From positions 12,035 through 76,034 of the forward strand of contig CALSAQ010000010.1 in assembly GCA_943372995.1 (NCBI GenBank): a stretch of DNA of 64,000 nucleotides. The letters are read 5' to 3'. A program made the translations under genes and the position numbers. A model generated the notes under the pieces. It did not search any database and was not told the origin of the DNA. It worked only from the letters and a program-made list of their open reading frames with translations. The first letter of the stretch is position 1, and each line of letters begins with the position of its first letter. Below, piece after piece: positions 1-8,098 of the stretch. This DNA is from CAJBVG01 sp943372995. Its GTDB lineage: Bacteria > Bacteroidota > Bacteroidia > Sphingobacteriales > Sphingobacteriaceae.

Positions 1-2
1 TT

Positions 3-842
3 ATGAACAGGTTTGATCCGATAGAATATGTCCGAGAAGATGGACTAATTATTCCAGATGTAGGTATTTGGGGTTTAGAAAAGTATAAACTACAAGGAGC
101 ATATTGTGACATTTTTACCTCAGGAATGAGAAAAAAATGGGAGGAGCTAGTTTACATTGATTTATTTGCTGGGGCTGGTTTTGCAAATATTAGAGATGAA
201 AATCGGAATGTAAAAAGTTCTAGTTTAATAGCAGCTTCAATTCCGCATAAGTTTACAAAATACATTCTTTGTGAGCAAGACGAAGAAAAGATGAACGCAT
301 TAAAACATAGATTTAATGTTAATTATCCAAATTTGAATGCTGATTTTATTTGTGGGGATTCAAATGAAATGGTAGATGAAATAATTGATAAAATACCAAA
401 GTCAAATAGTGCTTTACGATTTTGTTTTGTTGATCCATTTTCCTTGAATCTTAATTTTGAGACAATTAAAAAAATATCACAAATTGGAAGGGTGGACTTT
501 TTAATCTTATTGGCTTTGCAAATGGGAGGGAAACGGAATTTTCATAATTATATTAAAGATGAAAGTTCAAGAATTGATGAATTTATAGGGAATAATGAAT
601 GGAGAACACCGTTTAGAAATGGAGAAATATCACAAGATAATTTAGTTAAATTTTTAGCTGATTCTTATGATTCAAATATGTCAAAATTGGGTTATGTTGT
701 TGATCCCAAATTAAAGTACCCCGTAAAAAATAAATCTAATTTACCGCTATATTATTTGGCATTTTACTCAAAAAATCCTCAAGGGAATAATTTTTATAAA
801 AGTATAGAGAGATATCAAACGGTTCAAATGAAATTATTTTAA
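3..842 (+). CDS. tcmP: Three-Cys-motif partner protein TcmP (methyltransferase-like)
   Basis: The 279-residue protein matches the TcmP family, known as the constant neighbour of three-Cys-motif (Gp37/Gp68, DUF5131) proteins, and that neighbour follows 2 nt downstream. A Rossmann methyltransferase-like core is visible: YIDLFAGAG at residues 51-59 looks like SAM motif I, E91 is the acidic residue after beta-2, and VDPF at 143-146 sits where DNA methyltransferases have DPPY. The C-terminal YYLAFYSKNPQG stretch is typical of the family. The likely role is nucleic-acid modification together with the partner; the substrate is unknown. The ATG lies at the window edge, so an upstream extension cannot be excluded, but the length suits a complete protein. 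Confidence 0.85.
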   Translation: MNRFDPIEYVREDGLIIPDVGIWGLEKYKLQGAYCDIFTSGMRKKWEELVYIDLFAGAGFANIRDENRNVKSSSLIAASIPHKFTKYILCEQDEEKMNALKHRFNVNYPNLNADFICGDSNEMVDEIIDKIPKSNSALRFCFVDPFSLNLNFETIKKISQIGRVDFLILLALQMGGKRNFHNYIKDESSRIDEFIGNNEWRTPFRNGEISQDNLVKFLADSYDSNMSKLGYVVDPKLKYPVKNKSNLPLYYLAFYSKNPQGNNFYKSIERYQTVQMKLF

Positions 843-844
843 AT

Positions 845-1612
845 ATGGCACAATCAAGTATTGAGTGGACAGAGTTGACATGGAATCCAGTTACTGGTTG
901 TACTAAGATTAGTCCAGGTTGTAAGTTTTGCTACGCTGAAGTAATGTCTAGAAGACTGCATGCAATGGGTATAGAAAAATATAGTCAAAGCTTTAAACTT
1001 AGGATACATCCAGAAGAATTACTTACACCCTATAAATGGAAAAAACCAAAGGTCGTATTTGTTAACTCTATGAGCGATTTATTTCACCCAGATGTTCCGT
1101 TGGAGTTTATTCAACAAGTGTTTGAGGTAATGAATAAAACGCCACGACATATTTATCAAGTGCTGACGAAGCGATCGGAGAGGTTACTCGAAATATCCTC
1201 TCAGTTAAGATGGACAAAAAACATTTGGATGGGTGTTTCTGTTGAAAATCAAGACTACACTTTTAGAGTGAAGGATTTAGCAAAGACTAGAGCAAAGATT
1301 AAATTCTTATCTATAGAGCCTTTAATAGGTGAAATTGATACGTTGGATTTAAGACGAATAAATTGGGTAATAGTTGGAGGAGAGTCAGGGCATAAAGCGA
1401 GACCCATAGAAAAAAAATGGATTCATTTTATAAGAAAAAAATGTAAAGAAAATGATGTCCCTTTTTTCTTCAAGCAATGGGGGAAAGCTAGATTTAATTC
1501 TAATCAGTTAGATCCAACAATAGCTTCGGAACATCCACAGCATGCTAAGGGAGGGTGTCAATTAGATGGTAAAATTTATAGGGAAATGCCAGTTACCAGT
1601 CCAATAGTTTAA
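845..1612 (+). CDS. Three-Cys-motif DUF5131 / phage Gp37-Gp68 family protein
   Basis: A 255-residue member of the DUF5131 (Gp37/Gp68) family. The diagnostic three-cysteine motif is C19-x6-C26-x2-C29 followed by YAE, resembling but not identical to the CxxxCxxC of radical SAM enzymes. FVNSMSDLFH, VSVENQ, LSIEPLIG, VIVGGESG and FFKQWG are the other family blocks. The chemistry is not established to my knowledge; an iron-sulfur radical-type role is an inference from the cysteines. It is co-directional with tcmP (2-nt gap), so the pair is almost certainly one transcript. Such pairs are common in phages and mobile islands, fitting the accessory context here. Confidence 0.88.
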   Translation: MAQSSIEWTELTWNPVTGCTKISPGCKFCYAEVMSRRLHAMGIEKYSQSFKLRIHPEELLTPYKWKKPKVVFVNSMSDLFHPDVPLEFIQQVFEVMNKTPRHIYQVLTKRSERLLEISSQLRWTKNIWMGVSVENQDYTFRVKDLAKTRAKIKFLSIEPLIGEIDTLDLRRINWVIVGGESGHKARPIEKKWIHFIRKKCKENDVPFFFKQWGKARFNSNQLDPTIASEHPQHAKGGCQLDGKIYREMPVTSPIV

Positions 1613-1704
1613 GAAATAATATTCTTTAGTAAATTTGTTAATCTATACTGTTACCGATTACCTGCTAACTAAAAATGTAATTTTAAAAATGATTGAATAA
1701 GTTA

Positions 1705-2001
1705 TTATTGTTTTTCATTAAGTTTCTCATTAAGAGTATACAATCGCTCAGCTATTGATATGCATGTCTCAAGTTCCATTCTATTTAGGTTGTCCTCAAC
1801 AAGTGATTCTAATCCATTATAGGTGGTCAAAGTATTATGAATAAAATTCCAATCATCTTTTAACTCAAGAGGGAAATCATCTTCTTTAAGTGTCATGATA
1901 TTATAAAAGGCACCTAGAAGACGTGACTTTAAATCACCATCATCAATCACCATTCTGTGAATCGCAACAGCTATTTTTGATTTTGGATACTTTTTACTCA
2001 T
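1705..2001 (-). CDS. Hypothetical protein, third gene of nuclease operon
   Basis: A 98-residue, charged, probably all-helical soluble protein that I do not recognise. No signal peptide, membrane segment or catalytic motif is visible. It is the last gene of a three-gene minus-strand operon (4315 to 1705) and starts 12 nt after the PD-(D/E)XK nuclease-like gene. Its size and position would suit an accessory or regulatory subunit, but this is only inference. The downstream region 1613-1704 separates it tail-to-tail from the DUF5131 gene. Confidence 0.6.
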   Translation of the reverse strand: MSKKYPKSKIAVAIHRMVIDDGDLKSRLLGAFYNIMTLKEDDFPLELKDDWNFIHNTLTTYNGLESLVEDNLNRMELETCISIAERLYTLNEKLNEKQ

Positions 2002-2013
2002 ATTTTAGTTATT

Positions 2014-3063
2014 TTATAATTGCATAAATTCTTCAAATATTTTGTCATCTACATTACAATGCTTAATCAAGAATTGCATAATGTCCTGAATAAACTTTCT
2101 TGTTATATCTGGGTATTTCTTCACCAATTTTTGATCAATTTTGATCCCCTTTTCATAAAAGCAATTCTCATAAACATCTTGAATAAACGCAGGTATTTTT
2201 GACGTAGCAGATGTTTGTAATGTTAATCTTGTACAAATGTTCACGAAATCAGCCTGCCATTCAGGTTCAAAAGGTTTGTTACTTTGTGTGGCAATATTTA
2301 CGGCATCGTGAATTCGCCTTTTTTCATTTAGGGCTTCTGCTCCACCGTACAGACAATTAATACATGCACTTTCGAAATCAGAATAATTTAGAATAATCGC
2401 TTCGCTTGAATTTTTTAATACTAAATAGCAAAACAGTTCCACGGTGTAATAGTGAATATATTTTTCAAGCAAACTTTTTTCAGGGAATAGTTTTTTCTGA
2501 TTTGAATTTGACTTTAAAATATGTATAATATTATGGATACTTCTCCAATTTTCTCTATTCCAGAAATCAATTGTTATGTAATCAATTAGTTTTTCATTTG
2601 AAACTTTGTACGCCGTTATATTACTAGTAAGTTTTTTGTATTTAGCGTGTTCTATCTTTATTTGTTTATCTACATCATCAGTAAATCCAAGTAACATCTT
2701 TCTAATTTCAGACTCTGTTAAGCAAATAACATTATGAGAGTGAGCAATTTGTCTAGCATTCTGATGGATCTTTGTCTTTATTAAATATGCTTTATTTAAC
2801 TTGTAAAATGAAGCAATACCCATAAACTTATATAGTTCATCTAATGCACTATTTTCACCACTCTTACATTCAGCACCAATTTGGAAAAAAGATAAATCAG
2901 CATTAAAATTATATCCATATACATCTATATCCGATATATCATGACTTTTAAATGTTGTTATATAACTCTTATTTCTAAGAATAATTTCATAATGAGTATT
3001 AAAGCCCATATACCTATATAAGAGCTTACACATTATTTTAAGATTAAGATCTTTGTTATCCAT
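2014..3063 (-). CDS. PD-(D/E)XK nuclease-like protein (accessory island)
   Basis: A 349-residue protein with a clear N-terminal restriction-endonuclease-like fold signature: D45/D47 in DISDIDVYG, then a beta strand ending in E65-C66-K67 (GAECKSG), giving the D...ExK pattern, followed by a helix and strand (KAYLIKT). The C-terminal two-thirds is helical and not recognised. It lies 1 nt downstream of a 416-residue unknown gene and 12 nt upstream of a 98-residue one, so the three form an operon. It probably cleaves nucleic acid in a defence or conflict system, but no known named system is recognised. The catalytic residues look intact. Confidence 0.7.
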   Translation of the reverse strand: MDNKDLNLKIMCKLLYRYMGFNTHYEIILRNKSYITTFKSHDISDIDVYGYNFNADLSFFQIGAECKSGENSALDELYKFMGIASFYKLNKAYLIKTKIHQNARQIAHSHNVICLTESEIRKMLLGFTDDVDKQIKIEHAKYKKLTSNITAYKVSNEKLIDYITIDFWNRENWRSIHNIIHILKSNSNQKKLFPEKSLLEKYIHYYTVELFCYLVLKNSSEAIILNYSDFESACINCLYGGAEALNEKRRIHDAVNIATQSNKPFEPEWQADFVNICTRLTLQTSATSKIPAFIQDVYENCFYEKGIKIDQKLVKKYPDITRKFIQDIMQFLIKHCNVDDKIFEEFMQL

Positions 3064-3064
3064 T

Positions 3065-4315
3065 TTATATATCTATACCTCTTAATAAATCATTGACTGT
3101 TTCAACAGTGGAAGTCGTTACACTAATGCTTTTGTCATCAAGCACCTTCGTTCTAGTTTGAGTTGGATGTAATATGTTTCCAGGCATTAATATTTGTTTA
3201 GCTACCTCTTCAGAGTTATCAAATCTACTAGTCTCTCCAATTTTAATCATTTCGTTGGCCATGGTAACAACTTTTTTATTCTCATCATTATCAATGAAAT
3301 GCACTTCATATCTTGAGCCTGATGGCATTATTTTCACTAATCCCAAGTTTCTAACTGACTCATATTGCTTTAAACTTTCTGAATGTCCTTTTAAATAGCC
3401 TCTTCTTACAAGAGCATTAATAAGTTTTTCAGGATCATATATTTTTGTAATACCAGCAAAATTTTCACCATATCTAACACATGATATCAAAGCCCTTGCT
3501 TTATGTAATAATTCTTTTTCTTCTTTACCAACACCAGTTCTCGGTGTAAAAATAAATTTCTTTAAACCAGTAGTTGAATTTACTGCTAAAGTTGGCAGGC
3601 ACCCAAGTTTAATAGCGTCTCTTAGTAATTCCTCGTTGAACTTCCCGTCTGGAAGTCCTTGATAAGCCTTTATTTGCTCAATTATTTTCAAGAATTCAAC
3701 AGAGTCATATTTTTTTAAAAGATTAAATATAGATTCTGGATTATCATCAAAATATAATGGTGAATATAATATTTTTTCAGAATCCGCAGGGGATATGTAG
3801 GAATCAAGCAAAGAAGTCTTTTTTCCAACGTCTATAATTATATCCCTTTGTTTAGGATCAATTCCTAAATTACTTATTATATCCTTCTCTTTATGCGGAA
3901 AGGCACTTAAATGTTCTAATATTTTAATTGTTTGTGATGAAATTTCACTATCATTTTCAGAAACGAAATACTCTCCCAAGTCGTTATATATTTTCCTTAA
4001 GTCGGGTACAAGAACATCAATTCTTTCTATGGGTAATCTACCAGAGGATTTTTTAAGACGAACAAAACCTAATGTCTCTAGGTGAAGTAAACCTGCATTT
4101 GCTATTTGCATAGGTATTTTCAATTCTCCTGCAGCAGCGTAAAATGCTTTCATTTCATTAATTACTTCGTGATCTTTGATAGTTGTAGCAATTTGTACTG
4201 CAACTCCCAATTCCTTTAAAAAAGAATATTCAGACTCGACAATAGCTCCCGTTGCACCAATCAGTCCATGGTGTATATCATGAATTTTTAAGCCAATAGA
4301 TATATTATCTGACAT
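3065..4315 (-). CDS. Hypothetical winged-helix-like protein, first gene of nuclease operon
   Basis: A 416-residue soluble protein of unknown family. No enzyme motif is visible. Several stretches resemble winged-helix elements, notably NAGLLHLETLGFVRLKK around residues 69-85 and a C-terminal block (NALVRRGYLKG, then GLVKIMPSGSRYEV) ending in two beta strands. It is the first gene of the minus-strand operon, ending 1 nt before the PD-(D/E)XK nuclease start. A DNA-binding or sensor subunit for the nuclease is a reasonable inference; function is otherwise unknown. The 109-nt region upstream (4316-4424) would hold the operon promoter; I saw no clear TAnnTTTG box. Confidence 0.6.
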   Translation of the reverse strand: MSDNISIGLKIHDIHHGLIGATGAIVESEYSFLKELGVAVQIATTIKDHEVINEMKAFYAAAGELKIPMQIANAGLLHLETLGFVRLKKSSGRLPIERIDVLVPDLRKIYNDLGEYFVSENDSEISSQTIKILEHLSAFPHKEKDIISNLGIDPKQRDIIIDVGKKTSLLDSYISPADSEKILYSPLYFDDNPESIFNLLKKYDSVEFLKIIEQIKAYQGLPDGKFNEELLRDAIKLGCLPTLAVNSTTGLKKFIFTPRTGVGKEEKELLHKARALISCVRYGENFAGITKIYDPEKLINALVRRGYLKGHSESLKQYESVRNLGLVKIMPSGSRYEVHFIDNDENKKVVTMANEMIKIGETSRFDNSEEVAKQILMPGNILHPTQTRTKVLDDKSISVTTSTVETVNDLLRGIDI

Positions 4316-4424
4316 AATTTATGAATTAAATGCTTTTCACAATATAAGAAGAGTAATTAAATTATGACAAATATGTATGTAGTAAACTTCAAAATACGTA
4401 GACTTTTGATATAAAAGAAGAGGT

Positions 4425-4658
4425 TTATTTTAAAAAAGTGGATATTAGATGACAATACTTCTTTTGAGGATTTGATTTGTTTTTTTCCCAATTCGTAATA
4501 CAGTCCTCGGTTACCCCAATCAGTTTAGCTACATCTTTTTGCAATAATCCCCTATCAAGCCTCGATTTTCGTATCTGGTCGCCAATTGTGATAACTTCCT
4601 TCGGATATGCCTTAGAAAGTGGTTTTTTGACGGTTTTGAACTGTTTGGAAAAAGGCAA
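4425..4658 (-). CDS. Small XRE-type helix-turn-helix protein at comM junction
   Basis: A 77-residue protein with one HTH (IGDQIRKSRLDRGLLQ, then DVAKLIGVTEDCITNWEKN) preceded by KKPLSKAYPKE, the layout of a common family of small XRE-like proteins often seen in mobile DNA. The only in-frame start is TTG at 4658; the frame stays open to a stop at 4685 without an ATG. The family usually has 10-20 residues before the PLxKAYPKE block, so the gene may be complete with TTG or clipped at the comM junction about 9 nt further on. The C-terminus (KYCHLISTFLK) is slightly shorter than usual. Base composition follows the island side. Confidence 0.6.
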   Translation of the reverse strand: MPFSKQFKTVKKPLSKAYPKEVITIGDQIRKSRLDRGLLQKDVAKLIGVTEDCITNWEKNKSNPQKKYCHLISTFLK

Positions 4659-4666
4659 CGCTTGAA

Positions 4667-5155
4667 TGCCCTTGCGGATTTTTTAATCATCCAGAAAAGC
4701 AATGCACGTGTGGACCTGGGGTAGTGCAAAAATATTTGAGTAAAGTTTCTGGTCCTTTGTTAGACCGAATCGACATACATGTAGAAGTGACACCAGTTAG
4801 TTTTAATGAATTATCGGATCAGAGTCAATCGGAGAGGAGTGAAATTATTAGACAAAGAGTAGTAATCGCAAGAGCAATTCAATCGGAAAGATTTAAAGAG
4901 AATAAGTTGGTGCATTGTAATGCACAAATGAGTGCGAAGAAAGTGAGAAGTATTTGTACGATTTCTGAAGAAGGTAAAACGCTATTAAAACATGCTATGA
5001 ATAAGTTGGGATTGTCGGCCAGAGCTTACGATAGAATATTAAAAGTATCGAGAACGATTGCAGATTTAGAAAACTCAGAAAGCATAAAACTAGAACACCT
5101 CGCCGAAGCGATTAATTACAGGAGTTTGGATCGGGATACGTGGGCGGTGAGTTAA
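4667..5155 (+). pseudogene. comM: comM 3' remnant (Mg-chelatase-like ATPase), truncated by island
   Basis: The frame reads CPCGFFNHPEKQCTCGPG, then QKYLSKVSGPLLDRIDIHVEV and on to the stop at 5155. This is the C-terminal third of ComM/YifB, a hexameric AAA+ helicase that assists branch migration during natural transformation. The full family is about 510 residues; only about 160 remain, including the Mg-chelatase C-terminal domain (RAYDRILKVSRTIADLE). The family sequence NPCPCG is broken right before CPCG: the codons here read Leu-Glu instead of Asn-Pro, placing the junction at about 4667. Walker A and B are missing. A GTG at 4724 opens a 143-codon frame but it cannot give a working ComM. Confidence 0.88.
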
Positions 5156-5160
5156 TAAAA

Positions 5161-5219
5161 AACACCACCTCTCGGTTTATTATTTACAGTAGCAAATAAA
5201 TCAGAGAGAATGGTGTGTT
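5161..5219. terminator. Bidirectional hairpin between comM remnant and DUF4382 gene
   Basis: An imperfect inverted repeat of about 20 bp (5161-5181 with 5195-5219) lies between the convergent comM remnant and the DUF4382 lipoprotein gene. Position and symmetry fit a bidirectional terminator. Confidence 0.6.
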
Positions 5220-5235
5220 TGTAATAAAATAGGAA

Positions 5236-6000
5236 TTAACGGATTATGATGGTACCCACGTTATTTACCTGTCCGTTTACCACCACTACATTTTGGATAG
5301 TGGTATCAAGGAATGGTAAAATAGGGTCTATTGTCAAACTATAACTACCAGCGGCTACGCCAGGAATCCAAAATTTTCCATTAGCATCTGTAATTGCACC
5401 TAATGTATCTACACCATTTATAGCATATATTTTTGCATTGGCTTCTATAGGTAACACCGTACCTGTAATTACACCCGACACTGAGTTAGGTATTGCTCTA
5501 ATTACTGGTTTTAATAGGTAGGAACCATTTCCTGTTTCAACAATAGAACTTGCTGCGTCGAAGTCTAATAACAATGTATAAGCAACTCCTGCAATTAATT
5601 CTTCTTGTACTTTAATTTTTACACCAGAACTTTGTCCGCTTGGTGTTTGTAATTCATGACTACTACCATTAACAACAATCCTGTTGCCAGAATCATTTAA
5701 TATTAATCTAATCTCTTGAAGTCGGCCCGATGGTATATCTTGCGAGGCAATCAAGGTGTCTTTCCCCATTCTAAATTCTAGAATATTGAAAGGCTCTGAG
5801 TTGTTAACCGCAATGACTGTCCTACCTGAAGAAGTCAAAATTTCAATTTCTTTTACACTAAGAAAAATAGAATCATAATTCCCAGGTGCATCGGTCATTT
5901 TCACATTCATCTTACTCACTCCGTTTGCATCTTCACTTTTTTCACATGCAACTAGTCCTATTCCAAGAACCAGCGCGAACATTAAAATCCATTTTTTCAT
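5236..6000 (-). CDS. DUF4382 domain lipoprotein
   Basis: A 254-residue lipoprotein: MKK start, hydrophobic stretch, lipobox LVAC with Cys19. Residues about 30-170 match DUF4382 (MNVKMTDAPGNYDSIFLSVKEIEI and LRLIL/LLLDFDAASSIV blocks), a beta-rich domain of unknown function. The last 80 residues (SGVITGTVLPIEANAKIYAI, then TDANGKFWIPGVAAGSYSL) form a carboxypeptidase-regulatory-like beta-sandwich. It probably sits on the outer membrane or in the periplasm. It is a single transcription unit, tail-to-tail with the comM remnant and separated from gmhA by 230 nt. Confidence 0.85.
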   Translation of the reverse strand: MKKWILMFALVLGIGLVACEKSEDANGVSKMNVKMTDAPGNYDSIFLSVKEIEILTSSGRTVIAVNNSEPFNILEFRMGKDTLIASQDIPSGRLQEIRLILNDSGNRIVVNGSSHELQTPSGQSSGVKIKVQEELIAGVAYTLLLDFDAASSIVETGNGSYLLKPVIRAIPNSVSGVITGTVLPIEANAKIYAINGVDTLGAITDANGKFWIPGVAAGSYSLTIDPILPFLDTTIQNVVVVNGQVNNVGTIIIR

Positions 6001-6173
6001 ATCTTATCTTGTTTAGTACTTTCTAACACAAGACAAAATCTTCTCCAATTGTTTCGATATTAAATATTAATGTTTTAGCACAATACATATTATGCTAGTA
6101 ATGAGTGTATAGCAAGGTTTTTACTATGTAATCATGACAAATCATTGATGGAGAAATAATCGTAGGATACAAT

Positions 6174-6199
6174 TTAATGAGGAAATACTTCCTCATTAA
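6174..6199. terminator. Perfect 11-bp hairpin downstream of gmhA
   Basis: A perfect inverted repeat (arms TTAATGAGGAA and TTCCTCATTAA, 4-nt loop) lies 32 nt beyond the gmhA stop. No strong T-tract follows on either strand, so terminator function is likely but not certain. The rest of 6001-6230 shows no gene. Confidence 0.45.
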
Positions 6200-6230
6200 T
6201 GTGGAGGGTAGTCAACAATAATGATGTTTT

Positions 6231-6797
6231 TTAGACTTTCGACTCAATTAAATCAATTAATGAGTGAATAATTTTAATGTGTATTTCTTGTGCTCGGTCG
6301 GCATATTCAGAGTGCGGTGCTCTAATCTCTACATCACATAACCCAGCCAATGCTCCTCCATCTTTACCTGTTAAGCCAATAACTTTCATCCCTTTTTGTT
6401 TAGCTGCATTTACTGCATTGATAATATTTTTCGAATTGCCCGAAGTGCTTATACCAACTAAGATGTCGCCTTTGTTTCCGAGTGCTTCTACATAACGAGA
6501 GAAAATATAATCGAAGCCATAATCATTTCCCACACAAGTAATGTGAGAAGGATCGCTAATAGCTATTGCTGGAATTGCTTTTCTATCGTTGCGATAACGA
6601 CCACTCAACTCTTCTGCAAAATGCATGGCATCGCACATAGAGCCTCCATTACCACACGAAATAATTTTGTTGCCTGCTTCTATTGCATCAGCCATTAATT
6701 GCCCTGCAGCTTCAATCTTTTCAAAATTCTTATCGTCAGACAAAAACTTACTCAACACAAGTTGTGCTTCTTCGAAATGTTTTTTAATGGCGTTCAT
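6231..6797 (-). CDS. gmhA: D-sedoheptulose-7-phosphate isomerase GmhA
   Basis: 188 residues from the ATG at 6797. GmhA converts sedoheptulose 7-phosphate to D-glycero-D-manno-heptose 7-phosphate, the first step of ADP-heptose synthesis for LPS core or S-layer glycans. The SIS-domain blocks align along the whole length: SCGNGGSMCDAMHFAEELSGRYR, AIAISDPSHITCVGNDYGFD, ISTSGNSKNI, LTGKDGG and the C-terminal RAQEIHIKIIHSLIDLIE. An in-frame TTG at 6824 would add nine residues and overlap the upstream gene; the ATG fits the family N-terminus and leaves a 13-nt gap to the sugar dehydrogenase gene, with which it is probably cotranscribed. No other heptose gene is adjacent. Confidence 0.93.
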   Translation of the reverse strand: MNAIKKHFEEAQLVLSKFLSDDKNFEKIEAAGQLMADAIEAGNKIISCGNGGSMCDAMHFAEELSGRYRNDRKAIPAIAISDPSHITCVGNDYGFDYIFSRYVEALGNKGDILVGISTSGNSKNIINAVNAAKQKGMKVIGLTGKDGGALAGLCDVEIRAPHSEYADRAQEIHIKIIHSLIDLIESKV

Positions 6798-6810
6798 AAT
6801 ACAATTATAA

Positions 6811-8037
6811 TCATCTTGAAACAATTTTGTATACAGAACCTGTAAAACTTTCTGGAGAAACTTCTCTACTTGTTAAGATATACAACTCTCCTTCTTTATC
6901 TTCTGCAAAACTCAATATTCTTAAATCTTGTGGTCTGTCTGTAATTTCAATACTGCCCGAACGCCATTGACCATTTTCTTGCATAAGGTAAAATAATGGA
7001 CCTGTCCAATCGCCAAAAACATACTTGTTATTTAAACTACTAACTGTTTTCCCGTTATACATAAATCCTCCAGTTACACTTTGTCCCTTGTCGTGAGCAT
7101 ATTCATGTATAGGCATTGTTAATCCGTCTTTATTACAATCGCTTGCAGGATTGAAGCAATGCAAGCCCTCCATAATTCTCCAACCATAGTTTCCGCCTTT
7201 CTCAATAATATTTACTTCTTCATATTCATTTTGTCCTACATCGGCACAAAATAGTTTTCCAGTTCCCTTGTCAAAACTAAATCTCCATGGATTTCTCAAT
7301 CCATAAGCAAAGATTTCTGGTCGGGCATCTTTTCTATTTACAAATGGATTATCAGTTGGTATACTATATGGATTTCCTGAAACATCAATTCTTAATATCT
7401 TACCCAAGAGTGTATTTAGATTTTGTGCATTCCCAATTTCACCATGCTCATCGTTTGCTCCGCCGCCATCTCCTAAAGCGATATATAAAAACCCGTCGGG
7501 ACCAAAGGCTAATTGTCCGCCATTGTGATTGGATTCAGGTTGTTCTACTTCTAAAATAATTTTACTTAATCCAGCAGCAACATTTTTATTGTTCGATACT
7601 TTATATTCAGCAAGTACACTTTTATGGTTACTTCCTTTTTTTGTTGATGGTGCAGAATAGTACAGATAGAATAAACCATTTTGATTGTAATCAGGATGAG
7701 CACAAATTCCAAGTAGTCCTCTTTCATCATAAAAAGAATTTAGAGAAACCATTTTGTCTTTTATATTCAGAAAAACCTGAGGCAAAAGTTTTCCATCTTC
7801 TATCACTTTAATTAAACCCGATTGTTCAATTACTAAAAATCTTTTTTTGTCGTCCGAAACATCAATCATACCTACTGGAGAATTTAAGTCCTTTGCCAGC
7901 TCCATAATTTTTATTGATGGATTATAATCAGTAGGATTTGTATTAACTACAGTGTTTGATTTATTGGTAGGGTTTTGTGTACATGCACTAAATAAAATAA
8001 GTAATACACTAAGGGTCTCTATAATTTTACGTTGCAT
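6811..8037 (-). CDS. PQQ-dependent sugar dehydrogenase-like lipoprotein
   Basis: 408 residues from the ATG at 8037; a TTG at 8055 was rejected. A lipobox (LFSAC) follows a short signal sequence, so this is an exported lipoprotein. The body is a six-bladed beta-propeller of the glucose/sorbosone dehydrogenase (GSDH) family: NHNGGQLAFGPDGFLYIALG, LGKILRIDV, NPFV, YGLRNPWRFSFD, VGQNEYEEVN, GGNYGWR. Family members oxidise aldoses with PQQ, but many Bacteroidota members have no proven substrate. A TAnnTTTG box lies 16 nt upstream. It precedes gmhA by 13 nt. Confidence 0.88.
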   Translation of the reverse strand: MQRKIIETLSVLLILFSACTQNPTNKSNTVVNTNPTDYNPSIKIMELAKDLNSPVGMIDVSDDKKRFLVIEQSGLIKVIEDGKLLPQVFLNIKDKMVSLNSFYDERGLLGICAHPDYNQNGLFYLYYSAPSTKKGSNHKSVLAEYKVSNNKNVAAGLSKIILEVEQPESNHNGGQLAFGPDGFLYIALGDGGGANDEHGEIGNAQNLNTLLGKILRIDVSGNPYSIPTDNPFVNRKDARPEIFAYGLRNPWRFSFDKGTGKLFCADVGQNEYEEVNIIEKGGNYGWRIMEGLHCFNPASDCNKDGLTMPIHEYAHDKGQSVTGGFMYNGKTVSSLNNKYVFGDWTGPLFYLMQENGQWRSGSIEITDRPQDLRILSFAEDKEGELYILTSREVSPESFTGSVYKIVSR

Positions 8038-8052
8038 AAGAAATGATTTTAT

Positions 8053-8060
8053 CAAATTTA
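8053..8060 (-). promoter_or_regulatory. TAnnTTTG promoter box upstream of sugar dehydrogenase gene
   Basis: On the minus strand the sequence TAAATTTG matches the Bacteroidota -7 consensus, ending 15 nt before the ATG at 8037. No convincing -33 TTTG was found. Confidence 0.5.
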
Positions 8061-8098
8061 ATGAACCTTTTTCTTATATTGTGATATAAACACCCCCT

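Noticed and set aside
4529..4729. Minus-strand 66-codon frame across the comM junction
   Set aside because: It overlaps both the HTH gene and the comM remnant in another frame and contains no domain; it is a shadow frame.
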